This document shows positions 1 through 8,999 of a stretch of DNA of 64,000 nucleotides, piece by piece. Location of the stretch: the NCBI RefSeq assembly GCF_003667315.2, contig NZ_RCTZ02000014.1, positions 62,001 through 126,000 of the forward strand. The letters are read 5' to 3'. Positions within the stretch are counted from its first letter, which is position 1, and every line of letters starts with the position of its first letter. The notes under the pieces were generated by a model. The model was not told the DNA's origin. It saw nothing but the letters and a program-made list of their open reading frames with translations, and made no database searches. The stretch is from Tropicibacter alexandrii. GTDB taxonomy: Bacteria; Pseudomonadota; Alphaproteobacteria; Rhodobacterales; Rhodobacteraceae. A program made the position numbers and the translations under genes.

Positions 1-1410
1 CAGTTCCGAGGCGTATGGCTCGACAAGGTTGTTGAAGCCGAAAGCAATGTTGCGCCCGGCATGGATTCGGTTCGACCCCATGCGCATCAGGTGATCGCCG
101 GGGTCGACCGTGCCGCGCAGCAGGTCGCCCATCGCGCCCGGCGTCGAGATGCCCATGGTCTTGTGCAGCGACGGGCGCCGCATGTCGCAATCCATCAGCA
201 GCGTACGGCAGTTTTCCTGCCGCGACAGGCTGATGGCGAGGTTGGCCGCGGTAAAGGTCTTGCCGCAATCCTTGCCGGGCGACGTGATGGCGACACGCCG
301 CCAGCCATTGTCGTTGAGCGCCTGCAGCAGGCGAGTGCGCAGCACGTCAAAGGCGGCGTGGGCGGGGTCGTCGCGTTGCGCCGTGATGATCCGGTTCTCG
401 GCCAGATGTTCCTCGTCGACCTTGAAGGTCGCGAGATCGTCCCACGGATCATGCGCCGCTGGCTGAGCTTCGATCCGGGCGCGCGCAGGCGCAGTATGCT
501 CTGTCTTGCGCTTCTCTTCAGCGCGTTGGGCCTCTTCGGCTTTGCGTTGGTCTTCTGCGCGTCGGGCCTCTTCGGCCTTGCGCTTTTCCTCTGCGCGTCG
601 GGCCTCCTCGGCCTTGCGCTTTTCTTCTGCGCGTCGGGCCTCCTCGGCCTTGCGCTGCTCCTCTGCGCGTTGGGCCTCTTCGGCCTTGCGCTTTGCTTCC
701 GCGCTTCGGGCCTCTTCGGCTTGGCGCTTTTCTTCCGCGCGTTGGGCCTCTTCGGCTTTGCGCTTTTCTTCTGCGCGTTGGGCCTCTTCGGCCTTGCGCT
801 GCTCCTCGGCACGCCGGGCTTCCTCTGCCTTGCGCAGCTCCGCTTCCTCTGCTGCCGAAGCCTCCTGCGCGCGGCGGCGGGCCTCTTCGGCGGCGCGGGC
901 GGCGGCGGCAGCGTTGGCCTCTGCAGCGGCTTGCTCGCGGCGCAAAGCCTCTAGCCGCGCGGCTTTGCGGCGCTTGGCCTCTGCCACGGCTTCGGCCTTG
1001 GCGCGGGCTTCGGCGTCGGCGCGGGCGGCGGCTTCGGCCTTGCGTTTCCGGGCGACGGCCTCGGCATGTGCCTTTTCCTTGGCCAAGCGATCGGCCTCTG
1101 CCTTGGCGGCGGCGGCCCTGCGGGCCTTCTCCTCGGAGGCCTTGCGGGCTTTGGCCTCTGCCACGCGGCGCGCCTGCTCCTCTGCCGCTTGCCGTGCCTC
1201 TTCCTCGGCCTGCGCGCGTTGTTCGGCTTCGATCCGGGCGGCCTCTGCCGCTCGGGCCTGTTCCTTGCGGCGCGCGTCCTCGGCGGCTTCCGTTTCACGG
1301 CGGGCCAAACGGTCCTCGCGGCTTTCCAGCAGCGGCACCGGGTCCATTTCGTCCACGGGGGCGGTTTTCTTGAACCGTCGGCGGAATTTCCGTTCGTCCG
1401 TCATGATCAT
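1..1410 (-). CDS. CpsD/CapB-like BY-family tyrosine kinase, 3' end beyond window
   Basis: Partial gene, open at the left edge. The kinase part has a Walker A motif (SPGKDCGKT, about residues 375-385) and a Walker A' motif (LLMDCDMRRPSLHK), the signature of bacterial tyrosine kinases that control polysaccharide chain length and export. No N-terminal Wzz or membrane segment is visible. Instead roughly residues 45-315 are an extreme Lys/Glu/Ala/Arg-rich stretch expected to form one long coiled coil, partly built from 12-residue repeats. ATG codons at 1410 and 1404 are both in frame; neither has a clear ribosome site, so the start is uncertain. It lies downstream of the glycosyltransferase run on the same strand, which fits a role in exopolysaccharide assembly. 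The tyrosine cluster expected at the C-terminus is outside the window. Confidence 0.8.
   Translation of the reverse strand, partial: MIMTDERKFRRRFKKTAPVDEMDPVPLLESREDRLARRETEAAEDARRKEQARAAEAARIEAEQRAQAEEEARQAAEEQARRVAEAKARKASEEKARRAAAAKAEADRLAKEKAHAEAVARKRKAEAAARADAEARAKAEAVAEAKRRKAARLEALRREQAAAEANAAAAARAAEEARRRAQEASAAEEAELRKAEEARRAEEQRKAEEAQRAEEKRKAEEAQRAEEKRQAEEARSAEAKRKAEEAQRAEEQRKAEEARRAEEKRKAEEARRAEEKRKAEEARRAEDQRKAEEAQRAEEKRKTEHTAPARARIEAQPAAHDPWDDLATFKVDEEHLAENRIITAQRDDPAHAAFDVLRTRLLQALNDNGWRRVAITSPGKDCGKTFTAANLAISLSRQENCRTLLMDCDMRRPSLHKTMGISTPGAMGDLLRGTVDPGDHLMRMGSNRIHAGRNIAFGFNNLVEPYASEL
516..840 (-). repeat. 36-bp tandem repeats encoding a 12-residue coiled-coil unit
   Basis: About nine imperfect 36-bp units lie inside the BY-kinase gene. 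On the minus strand each encodes a variant of KAEEARRAEEKR. The differences are mostly synonymous or R/Q and K/Q swaps, which suggests expansion by slippage or unequal crossing-over while the heptad-like charge pattern was kept. On the plus strand the same DNA reads as long spurious ORFs. Confidence 0.85.
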
Positions 1411-1605
1411 GCCCCGCCGGCCCGAACCAACAGGATCAGGAGCGCGCGCGCCTGTCTGTGCATGTGCTGATCCATGGCCTGCTCGTCTCCGATCACTGTC
1501 ACCCGAAACTGGTGTGCCTCGCGTTGGGCATTCATTCTGTCCGTTTAAACCAAAGGAATTTGGCTAGAATAAGTCCGTATTGAGGGGATTGTTCACACAA
1601 ACTCG

Positions 1606-3702
1606 CTACCAACCAAAGAGATTCGCCCGCGTGATCGCCTGTTCGACAAAGCGGGCGCGATCCGGCTCGGGCCGCCACTCGAGCAGCTCCTTGGGTTTGC
1701 GATTGTCGAAGGGCGAGAAATGCGCCCGGCTCTTCCAATCGGCAAGGCTGGGGCGGATCAGGCCGGGCTTGCGCAGGGCGTATTTCTTGAGCCCGTATTT
1801 CACCGCGTCAGAGGCATAGAAGGCGTAAAGGTTGCCCGGCGCGACGCGGATGCGCGCGCCCAGCTGCTCGTGGATCGCGTCGAAGTAATCGCGCGCGGAC
1901 AGCATTGGCTCGCCGATCAGGTTGAAGCTTTGACCCTCGACCGGGGCGTCGATCATGCGGACCAGCCCATCGGCGATGTCATCATTCAGCACAAAGGGCA
2001 GGATGTTGCGGCCATGCCCCCAGATGCGCACCGCGCCCGCGCCATGCCAGCGCCCGATGCCCCAGTGTTGCAGCGGGCCGCCCTCGCCCACGACGATGCC
2101 GGGGCGGGCGATGACCACGGGCAGGCCGCGCTCCTTGTGCAGCTTCATAAGCTGGCGTTCGCATTCCGCCTTGGACCGGGCATAGAGGTTGCGGTCGGTC
2201 ATGTCGTCGGGAAAGCCGGTCTCCTCGGTGATCGTGCGCGCGGGGTCGGACATGTCGTAGCTGGCGATGGTGCCGGTATAGACCAGCCGTTTCACCCCCG
2301 CCTTTTCGCAGGCCATGCCGATGCGGGTGGCCACGCCCACGTCATTCTTCAACGCGTCGGCCCATGTGGTTTCGAGCGCCTTGGCAAGGTTGAAGACCAC
2401 GTCGATGCCCTTCATCGCCTCGGTCAGACCGTCCAGATCGTGCAAAGAAGCCTGATAGGTTTCCACGTTGTCGGGCAGGTCGGGGAAGGGGCCTGTGCGC
2501 CCGCGCGACAGCACGCGCACATCGCGCCCCTCGGCCACCAGCCGCCGGGTCAGTGCCCGCCCGATGAAGCCGGTGCCGCCGATCACCATCGCGGTGGGTT
2601 TCGGGTCGTGCGAGCGGATGACGGGGGCCTTGACCTCCAGCGACTCGGGCGGCAGCAGGGCCAGCGCGTCGTCGAGCGCCTGCATGACCTTGACCGCACT
2701 TGGCCCGGCAAACCGCGCGTCGGGCTGGCCCTTGTGGATGCCGTCGTAAATCGCTGCATCCATGCCCCGGAAACTACGCCCGTACGGGTTTTGCGTGTTC
2801 AGGGATTTCAGTTGGATGGCGGCGTTCTTCACCCCCTGCCACAGATGCTGGCGCGACAGGTCCAACTGGCGGCGCAGCGGGTTGACGATCAGATCAGACG
2901 GATTCTCGCGTTCCACGATCAGCACGTCCTGCGCAAAGTCCAACCGCGCGCGGGCCGAGGACCCACGCAGCGTGACGGACCGGTCGTCGATCGTCTCGAC
3001 CATCGAGACGGTAAAGGTCACCTCGACCCCGCCGGCGCGGGCGAAGAGGCGGATATATTGCGGGCGCGGGTCGTCGCCGGGCAGAAGCGCGGGTTTCGAC
3101 ACTTCGGCATGGGTCATGGTGACGTCGCCGAACAGATCCTGAGCAAAGGCAACCAGATGCGGGCCAAGCTCCAGCAGCAGGTTTTTCGGCTCTCGCAAGA
3201 GCCACAGGTTGAACGGGCCGGACCGCAAGGGGGCCAGCGGCAGCGCCCATGTGATCTCGCATCCCGAGATGCGGCCATAGTCACCCGCGCGCATCGCGTT
3301 CTTCATTGCCTCATATGACGGCAGGCCGAGGAAATTATGCCCAGCGTGAAAGCATTTGCCCGATGTCTCGGCCGCCGCCTGAATCCGCCGGGTGGCGTCG
3401 GCAGATTCGGCCACAGGTTTTTCCACAAGCACATGGACGCCCGCCTCAAGGCATTCGATGGCGATTCCCTCATGTAAATGGGGGGGCGTCAGGATGTGCA
3501 CCGCGTCGCAGACCCCGGCGCGCAACATGTCGCCAACAGAGGAAAACGCCCGCGCGCCCAAACCCCCGGCAAGGCCCTGCGCGGCCGATTCGTTGGGGTC
3601 GGCAACGGCGGTAACGGTGACGCCAGACGTCGCGCGCAGCGCGTCCGCGTGCCAGGTGGCGATGTAGCCTGCGCCGATCAGGCCGATGCGGATGTCGGTC
3701 AT
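1606..3702 (-). CDS. Fused Gfo/Idh/MocA oxidoreductase and NAD-dependent sugar epimerase/dehydratase
   Basis: This 698-residue protein joins two enzymes. Residues 1 to about 355 are a Gfo/Idh/MocA oxidoreductase: N-terminal Rossmann motif GLIGAGYIATWHADA and the family EKP motif (VEKPVA). Residues from about 365 to the end are an extended SDR epimerase: second Rossmann motif IGGTGFIGRAL and a YxxxK catalytic pair in LYARSKAE. Both halves bind NAD(P) and act on nucleotide sugars or related polyols in known families; the substrate is unknown. It starts 8 bp after the GT2 stop, so it is probably cotranscribed with the glycosyltransferases. Separate homologues of both halves occur upstream in the same run (6840-7964 and 5878-6852), so the fusion may channel a two-step conversion. 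Confidence 0.85.
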   Translation of the reverse strand: MTDIRIGLIGAGYIATWHADALRATSGVTVTAVADPNESAAQGLAGGLGARAFSSVGDMLRAGVCDAVHILTPPHLHEGIAIECLEAGVHVLVEKPVAESADATRRIQAAAETSGKCFHAGHNFLGLPSYEAMKNAMRAGDYGRISGCEITWALPLAPLRSGPFNLWLLREPKNLLLELGPHLVAFAQDLFGDVTMTHAEVSKPALLPGDDPRPQYIRLFARAGGVEVTFTVSMVETIDDRSVTLRGSSARARLDFAQDVLIVERENPSDLIVNPLRRQLDLSRQHLWQGVKNAAIQLKSLNTQNPYGRSFRGMDAAIYDGIHKGQPDARFAGPSAVKVMQALDDALALLPPESLEVKAPVIRSHDPKPTAMVIGGTGFIGRALTRRLVAEGRDVRVLSRGRTGPFPDLPDNVETYQASLHDLDGLTEAMKGIDVVFNLAKALETTWADALKNDVGVATRIGMACEKAGVKRLVYTGTIASYDMSDPARTITEETGFPDDMTDRNLYARSKAECERQLMKLHKERGLPVVIARPGIVVGEGGPLQHWGIGRWHGAGAVRIWGHGRNILPFVLNDDIADGLVRMIDAPVEGQSFNLIGEPMLSARDYFDAIHEQLGARIRVAPGNLYAFYASDAVKYGLKKYALRKPGLIRPSLADWKSRAHFSPFDNRKPKELLEWRPEPDRARFVEQAITRANLFGW

Positions 3703-3710
3703 GGGAACCT

Positions 3711-4670
3711 CTACTTGTACTCGATGATGCGCATCTCGGCCCCGCGCAGCCTGCGCAGGTGGAACCGGAGAAGCCCGATCAGATTGGGGAATTTGGATAG
3801 GGTCAGCAGCCGCGCCATCTTGTTAGCGTCATCCGGCGGTATGCCGTCGCGCAGCAGCGCCTGACGCCCCTTGTTCAGACTCAGGGCGTAGAGCCCCAGA
3901 ACGACTACCAGAAGCCATGCCCATCCCATCAGCAGGAAAAGCACGGCCAGAACCGGCAGGGCGAGGCCGTAGACCAACACGCGGCGGACCTCGGTCTTGA
4001 AATAGTCGGGATGCAGGTGATGGACCTGCGCAAAGCCGTGGCCCGTGCGTTCCGCCCGCGACCACCATTGCCCAAAGCGCAGCATGGCGGCGTCGTGGCG
4101 GGTCATGTCCACCGGCAGGCGGTGCAGCTTGGCCCCGGTCTTGCGGAAGCGACAGCAGACCTCGTCATCCTCGGCGGCGATCACGTTGGGATTCATCCCG
4201 CCAACCAGCTCCCACAACCGTGCGCGCACCATCATGTCACCGCCACAGGCCGCGATTTCGCCCGGCGGGCGATGCCATTCCCAGTCGCACAGGCGGTTGT
4301 AGATCGACGCCTCGGGGTGGATTTCGCTGCGCCAGCCCGTGACCATGCCGACCTGCGGATTGTCTTCCAGAAAGGCGCGCCCGGCGTCGAGCCAACCGGG
4401 CACCAGCGCGCAATCCCCATCGATGAATTGCACGATCTCGGGGGTGTCGAGCGCATCGAAGCCCGCATTGCGGGCGCGGGCGGCGGTGAACGGGATCGAC
4501 ATGTCCAGTTGCACGACCTTGGCCCCGCGCGCCTGTGCCTGCGCGACGCTGTCATCGGTCGAGCCCGAATCGACATAGACCACCTGTCGCGCGATGCCTT
4601 GCACGGAGTCCAAGGCGGCCACCAACCGCGCGCCCTCGTTCCGACCGATCAGGACGACATCGACACTCAT
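3711..4670 (-). CDS. Family 2 glycosyltransferase with C-terminal membrane segment
   Basis: This 319-residue GT-A fold transferase begins with DVVLIGRNEGARL and has VYVDSGSTDDS followed by the metal/nucleotide-binding FIDGDC motif near residue 90. A later EDDEVCCR stretch fits the acceptor/catalytic acid region. Residues about 228-255 are hydrophobic and probably anchor it to the inner membrane. Its start overlaps the stop of the GT4 gene by 4 bp (ATGA), indicating translational coupling. It presumably adds one sugar to a polysaccharide repeat unit; donor and acceptor cannot be read from sequence. Confidence 0.85.
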   Translation of the reverse strand: MSVDVVLIGRNEGARLVAALDSVQGIARQVVYVDSGSTDDSVAQAQARGAKVVQLDMSIPFTAARARNAGFDALDTPEIVQFIDGDCALVPGWLDAGRAFLEDNPQVGMVTGWRSEIHPEASIYNRLCDWEWHRPPGEIAACGGDMMVRARLWELVGGMNPNVIAAEDDEVCCRFRKTGAKLHRLPVDMTRHDAAMLRFGQWWSRAERTGHGFAQVHHLHPDYFKTEVRRVLVYGLALPVLAVLFLLMGWAWLLVVVLGLYALSLNKGRQALLRDGIPPDDANKMARLLTLSKFPNLIGLLRFHLRRLRGAEMRIIEYK

Positions 4671-5881
4671 GGGCGTTTTTCCTTCGGGGGCTGGCCCTTG
4701 GCATAGCCTTCGAACAGGTCAGACAGCCACGCGGCCTCGTGGGTGATGTTAAATTCGGCCTCGATCTTGGCGCGGCCCTCCGCGCCGAATTTCGCGCGTG
4801 CCTCCGGGTTTGCCAGCAAGGTGACGATCGCGTGGGACAGTGCCGCGCTGTCTCCGGGCGGGACCAGAAGGCCCGCATGATGATCCCGCACCAATTCCGG
4901 CACCCCGGCGATCTGGGTCGTGACCACGGGCACGCCGCTGGCCATGGCTTCCATCAGGACGACGGGCACGCCCTCGGCAAAGCTGGGCAGGACGAAAAGG
5001 TCGGTCCGCGCGAGGGCCTCGGCCACTTCGGCCTGCGACTTGTAACCCAGAAACTCAACCGGCAAGCCGCGTGCTTGCGCTTCCAGCGCGGCGCGGTCCG
5101 GGCCGTCGCCGATCAGGGTGACGCGCAGGTCCTTGAACGTCTTGTGCAGGTCGGCAATGGCCTCCAGCAGAACCGGCACGCCCTTGACCGCCGCAAGCCT
5201 GCCGACGAACAGGACGTCCGTTCCCTCGTGCGGGGCGGTTTGATAACGCGCCGGATCGACGCCGCAATGCACGATGTGAAAGCGGTCCCAATGGGCCTGA
5301 TCGGCAAAGCACATCAGCTGAGAGCGGCAGAAATCCGAGATACAGGCGACGAACGCGGCGCGCGCGGCCTTTTCGTCGATGCGCCAGTGATGCGGCTCAA
5401 AGAAGATGTCCGGCCCGTGGATGGTAAAGCTGTAGGGAATGCCCGACAGGCCCGAGGCCAGCATGGCAACGGTGCAGGACGCCTTGGCAATGTGGTTGTG
5501 CAGGTGTTCAACGCCGTGGCGGGCCAGCTCATCCGCCAGAACGCCCGCCTCGAGGAAATAGATCAGGTTGTAGAGCCGGCCTTTGATGCCCTTGGGCGCG
5601 GTGTCCCATGCCAGTTTCAGCGTGCGCAGATAGCGTGCGGGGTGCCGCATCCAGCGCAAATGCGCGCGCAGCAGCCGGGCGGGCGATTTGCAGGCGTCCA
5701 GCACCTTGAAGGTGGTCTTGTGTTCGGCGCGCTGTTCGGGGCCGACAAGGTGTTCCGCGCCGGTGGTGCGGATCGAACAGGTCAGCACGTCGTGGCCGAG
5801 GGTCCGCAGAGCGGCAACCTCGCGCTGGATGAAGGTGTCGGAGGCGCGGGGGTATTCGCCGGTCAGGTAGGCGAGCTTCAT
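4667..5881 (-). CDS. Family 4 (group 1) glycosyltransferase
   Basis: This 404-residue GT-B transferase begins MKLAYLTGEYPRASDTFIQ. The C-terminal half carries LFVGRLAAVKGVPVLLEA and the retaining-GT4 E-x7-E signature in AEGVPVVLMEAMASG. The start at 5881 is chosen because AAGGAGG lies 7 nt upstream and the ATG overlaps the epimerase stop (ATGA); the longer open frame upstream only shadows that gene. Cytosolic or peripheral membrane. It is part of the exopolysaccharide run and probably extends the lipid-linked glycan. Confidence 0.9.
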   Translation of the reverse strand: MKLAYLTGEYPRASDTFIQREVAALRTLGHDVLTCSIRTTGAEHLVGPEQRAEHKTTFKVLDACKSPARLLRAHLRWMRHPARYLRTLKLAWDTAPKGIKGRLYNLIYFLEAGVLADELARHGVEHLHNHIAKASCTVAMLASGLSGIPYSFTIHGPDIFFEPHHWRIDEKAARAAFVACISDFCRSQLMCFADQAHWDRFHIVHCGVDPARYQTAPHEGTDVLFVGRLAAVKGVPVLLEAIADLHKTFKDLRVTLIGDGPDRAALEAQARGLPVEFLGYKSQAEVAEALARTDLFVLPSFAEGVPVVLMEAMASGVPVVTTQIAGVPELVRDHHAGLLVPPGDSAALSHAIVTLLANPEARAKFGAEGRAKIEAEFNITHEAAWLSDLFEGYAKGQPPKEKRP

Positions 5882-6852
5882 CTCTCGGCCTCCTTCGTGC
5901 GGGCCATCATGCCTTCGAACGTGTCGATGTCTTCCAGTCCAAAGTCGCTGCGGGCGCGGTCGTTGGACCAGCGCAGCGGCATCATCCGCGCCCGTAAAAC
6001 GGGTTCGCGGAACAGGCCGGGCAGCTTGCCCGAGACCGGTTTCAGCAGGCGGACCAGCGCCAGCCACGCGCCATAGGGCACCGTGATGTTCAGGCGTGGC
6101 CAGCCGTAGCTGCGACGATGCGCGCGCAGGAACCGGGCGCGCGTCGGGCGGTCGTCGTCCAGCACGTTCAGGGCGGGTACGCCCTCCGTGCGGGTGCCCG
6201 CGGCTGCGACAGACACGCGCGCGAGGTGGTCGACATGGCACAGCGGCAATTCGCCGTCCGAGCCGATGGTGACGAACAGCTTGGACGCCCAGAACCCTTG
6301 CAGCGCGTGCCAACTGCGTGTCGGCCCCCAGACCGCGCCGGGGCGCAGGATCCAGTCATCCTCACCACCGGTCAGCATATCCTCTTGCATCCGCTTGGCC
6401 CCGGCATAGGGGTCGCGGGCGTCATGCGGGTCGGCGAGCGGCAGCAGCGGGTTGCTTTCGCGGATCGTGTCGCCGGGTTGCACGGCGTCGGTGTCGTAGA
6501 CGGAAATCGACGAGATCAGGACAAGACGGATGTCACGCGCCCCGCGCGCCGCGATCAGGCGGCGGGTGGCGTCGATGGTGTCCCGTTTCAGCGCCTCGGG
6601 GTCGTCACCCAAATGCGCGGCGGCATGGATCAGCGCGCTGCCTTCGGGCAGGTGCTGCATCAATTCGGTCGCGGCGTTGGTCGCGCCGAGGTCGAACTGC
6701 AATGGCGTGATATCGGGATCATCGGCGCAGTCGGGGCGGGGCGTGCTGCGATAGACGGCGAGCACGGGATGGCCTTGCCGCCGGGCCTCTGCCACGCAGG
6801 CGGCGCCGACAAAACCGTTCGCCCCGGTGATCGCGACGGTCAGCGGGCCCAT
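5878..6852 (-). CDS. NAD-dependent epimerase/dehydratase (extended SDR)
   Basis: This 324-residue protein starts MGPLTVAITGANGFVG, a TGxxGxxG nucleotide-binding motif. A serine-rich strand (LVLISSISVYD) and a YAGAK active-site pair (DPYAGAKRMQ) follow, as in UDP-sugar epimerases. GGAG lies 8 nt before the ATG at 6852, which overlaps the end of the Gfo/Idh gene by 13 bp. It resembles the second half of the fused protein at 1606-3702 in family and context. A role in making a nucleotide sugar for the polysaccharide is inferred. Confidence 0.85.
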   Translation of the reverse strand: MGPLTVAITGANGFVGAACVAEARRQGHPVLAVYRSTPRPDCADDPDITPLQFDLGATNAATELMQHLPEGSALIHAAAHLGDDPEALKRDTIDATRRLIAARGARDIRLVLISSISVYDTDAVQPGDTIRESNPLLPLADPHDARDPYAGAKRMQEDMLTGGEDDWILRPGAVWGPTRSWHALQGFWASKLFVTIGSDGELPLCHVDHLARVSVAAAGTRTEGVPALNVLDDDRPTRARFLRAHRRSYGWPRLNITVPYGAWLALVRLLKPVSGKLPGLFREPVLRARMMPLRWSNDRARSDFGLEDIDTFEGMMARTKEAER

Positions 6853-7964
6853 GTCATCGGCTCCATCGGGTCGCAGCGGGTGGTCATGCGCTGGGCGCCC
6901 GTGTCCTCGCCTGCGTTCTGGATCGCAAGGGTCACTTCGGTTAGGTGCAGGGCAAAGGCGTTGGACATGCGGCAGGGGCGGCCCTCGCGCGCGGCGTCCA
7001 GCATCTCTTGCGGACCGAGCAGAAAGTTCATCGCGGCCGCGCCCCAGCGCTCGACCTTGGGATGGGTCGGTTGGGGCAGCTTGATCCGGCGCTTCAGGGG
7101 CGATTCCATCAGGCGGCGGCGCAGGGTCAGACGCTTGGCAAAGCGCACCTTGGCGGCGTTGTCCCACGCCGCGTCGCAGGACAGCACGCCCTTCTCGCCG
7201 ATGATCCGGATGCCGTGGTTGTGCGGCGCGGTGATCGAACAGGTCAGGCGCGTGACCGGGCCGTTCTCGAAAAACAGCGTGGCGACGGACAGGTCCGGGG
7301 CGAAGGGGCCGGTGCCCTCCTTGTCGGGGATCGTCTCGGCGCTGGCGGCGACGACGGTGCGGACCGAACCGAACCACGCGATCAGCCATGTCAGGTAGTA
7401 GCCCGCATGTTCCAGCGTGCAGCCGACACGGAATTCATCTTCAAACGGCCACGGCGCGCCGCTTTCGCTGCGCCATTTGTGATAGGCGGCTTGGGGGATG
7501 AAACCGTCGTCGAGCTCGGCATAAATCGCGCGAGGCGTCCCCGCGATACCGTGGCGTAGCGCGTGGCCCAGCGTCTGCGCGGCCTCGCCAAGCGCGGAAC
7601 ACGGCGCAGAGCCCAGCATGAGCCCGCGCGCCTCGGCCAGATCGTGCAGGGCGCGCGCCTGATCCATTGTCATGGCCAGCGGTTTCTCGGAATAGACGTT
7701 GTGCCCGGCCTCAAGACAAGCCTGCGTCGTCTCGAAATGGGCATCGGGATTGGTTAGGTTCAGCACCAGCGCGCCGGGGGCGTCGGCCAGCAGCTGATCG
7801 AAGGACGCTTTTGCCGGCAGCTTCCAGTACTCGCAGAACTGGCGCAGCCGGTCGGGGTTCAGGTCAAAGACTCCGACGACCTCGATCCCCGGCATCACCT
7901 TGAGCGCGCGCGCATAAAGGTCGGCCACGAAGCCGCACCCCAACAAGACAACCCGCCCGCTCAT
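6840..7964 (-). CDS. Gfo/Idh/MocA family oxidoreductase
   Basis: This 374-residue protein starts MSGRVVLLGCGFVADLYARAL (Rossmann fold) and has the family EKP motif in YSEKPLAM near residue 95, followed by the C-terminal alpha/beta domain. The ATG at 7964 is preferred because GGGGA lies 8 nt upstream; an in-frame ATG at 7982 is possible. It is the first gene of a six-gene minus-strand run, divergent from the WecG-type gene across a 200-bp gap that probably holds both promoters. Likely an NAD(P)-dependent oxidation or reduction of a sugar or cyclitol nucleotide; substrate unknown. Confidence 0.85.
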   Translation of the reverse strand: MSGRVVLLGCGFVADLYARALKVMPGIEVVGVFDLNPDRLRQFCEYWKLPAKASFDQLLADAPGALVLNLTNPDAHFETTQACLEAGHNVYSEKPLAMTMDQARALHDLAEARGLMLGSAPCSALGEAAQTLGHALRHGIAGTPRAIYAELDDGFIPQAAYHKWRSESGAPWPFEDEFRVGCTLEHAGYYLTWLIAWFGSVRTVVAASAETIPDKEGTGPFAPDLSVATLFFENGPVTRLTCSITAPHNHGIRIIGEKGVLSCDAAWDNAAKVRFAKRLTLRRRLMESPLKRRIKLPQPTHPKVERWGAAAMNFLLGPQEMLDAAREGRPCRMSNAFALHLTEVTLAIQNAGEDTGAQRMTTRCDPMEPMTWAR

Positions 7965-8164
7965 GCCGATATTCCCCGGCATGTCGGGCCGTTTCGGTTC
8001 GTTCTGCAAACCGGCACCTGCACGATCCCCACTCAATCCACGTTGGCCTTGAACCAGATGATCATGGCCAGAATTCGGCATTGTCGCCTTTGCCGGGAAA
8101 ATAATGCGGCGGCGCGGCATCACTTGCGGTGATTTGCATGGGATGTTGCGGAAAGGGCACGTAC

Positions 8165-8977
8165 ATGGCCGCAAATCCACGTTATGTGAGGGGCAAGAGG
8201 TGCCCTTGGATGCTGTTTCGGATCAACGGTCAAAGCTTGCACGTCAATGTCCCCACTTGGGCGACATTGGAGGCGCGCGTGCGCGAGCGCTTTGCAAAAC
8301 GGCAGGGTTTTGCGCTGGCGACGGTGAACCTGGATCACCTGGTCAAGCTGCGCAGCGACGGGGCGTTCATGGACGCCTATCTGGCGCAGGATTTCGTGGT
8401 GGCGGATGGCAATCCGATCGTCTGGATGTCGCGGCTGGCCGGGCGCCCGGTCGAGCTGATTCCCGGATCAGAAGCGATCCTGCCGCTAGCGCGGATCGCG
8501 GCGGCGCAGGGTGTGCCGGTGGCGCTGGTCGGCTCGACCGAAGAGGTGCTGACCTCGGCAGCAGCCTATCTGGAACGCGAAGTGCGTGATCTGCGCGTGG
8601 CCTGCTGCATTGCGCCGCCCATGGGATTCGATGCGGGGGGCGCCGCAGCGGAGGACGTGTTGAGGGACGTGGCGGCGTCGGGCGCGCGGATGTGCTTTGT
8701 CGCAATGGGCGCCCCCCGGCAAGAGATATTCGCCGCCTTGGGGCGTCGCGTTGCGCCGGAGGTCGGGTTTGCGTCCATCGGGGCGGGGCTGGATTTCTTT
8801 GCAGGCACGCAAAAGCGCGCGCCGGGCTGGGCGCAGCGTTTCGCGGTCGAATGGTTGTGGCGCGCTCTGTCCAGCCCGAAGCGGCTGGGGCCGCGCTATC
8901 TGAAATGCCTGATGATCCTGCCGGGGCAGGTCTTGCGGGCGGGGTTTTTGCGGTTCTCGGGGGGGCGCGGGGCATAG
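8165..8977 (+). CDS. WecG/TagA/CpsF family glycosyltransferase
   Basis: This 270-residue family 26 transferase shows the conserved blocks ATVNLDHLVKL, VADGNPIVWMSRL and MGAPRQEIF, with PGWAQRFAVEWLWR near the C-terminus. Members transfer ManNAcA- or GlcNAc-type sugars to lipid-linked intermediates at the inner membrane. The ATG at 8165 is chosen over one at 8129 because AAAGGG lies about 7 nt upstream. It is divergent from the Gfo/Idh gene and convergent with the SDR gene. Its stop codon lies inside a strong hairpin (8967-8983). Confidence 0.88.
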   Translation: MAANPRYVRGKRCPWMLFRINGQSLHVNVPTWATLEARVRERFAKRQGFALATVNLDHLVKLRSDGAFMDAYLAQDFVVADGNPIVWMSRLAGRPVELIPGSEAILPLARIAAAQGVPVALVGSTEEVLTSAAAYLEREVRDLRVACCIAPPMGFDAGGAAAEDVLRDVAASGARMCFVAMGAPRQEIFAALGRRVAPEVGFASIGAGLDFFAGTQKRAPGWAQRFAVEWLWRALSSPKRLGPRYLKCLMILPGQVLRAGFLRFSGGRGA

Positions 8978-8989
8978 CCCCGCCCTACG
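8967..8989. terminator. Hairpin with 3-nt loop at gene end (family copy 1)
   Basis: GCGGGGC pairs with GCCCCGC across a 3-nt loop, followed by CCTACG. The WecG-type stop codon is in the loop. It sits between convergent genes, so it could terminate both. There is no T-run. Similar hairpins occur at 28315, 36642 and 45891. Confidence 0.55.
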
Positions 8990-8999
8990 CTCTGTCCCG

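Noticed and set aside
1407-1535. A 42-residue minus-strand ORF (MNAQREAHQF..., hydrophobic near its end) overlapping the BY-kinase start by ATGA.
   Set aside because: The overlap is attractive, but there is no convincing ribosome site, and the codon pattern and missing family leave it indistinguishable from chance.
506-1567. Long plus-strand ORFs rich in Ser, Arg, Ala or Leu over the coiled-coil region.
   Set aside because: They are mirror readings of the 36-bp repeats; the minus frame alone gives a kinase.
1720-3318. A 532-residue plus-strand ORF with a start codon.
   Set aside because: It is antisense to the oxidoreductase-epimerase fusion, is His/Gln/Arg-rich as GC-rich shadows usually are, and shows no family motif.
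8038-8164. Promoters for the divergent polysaccharide genes.
   Set aside because: The region must hold them, but no -35/-10 pair stood out enough to place.
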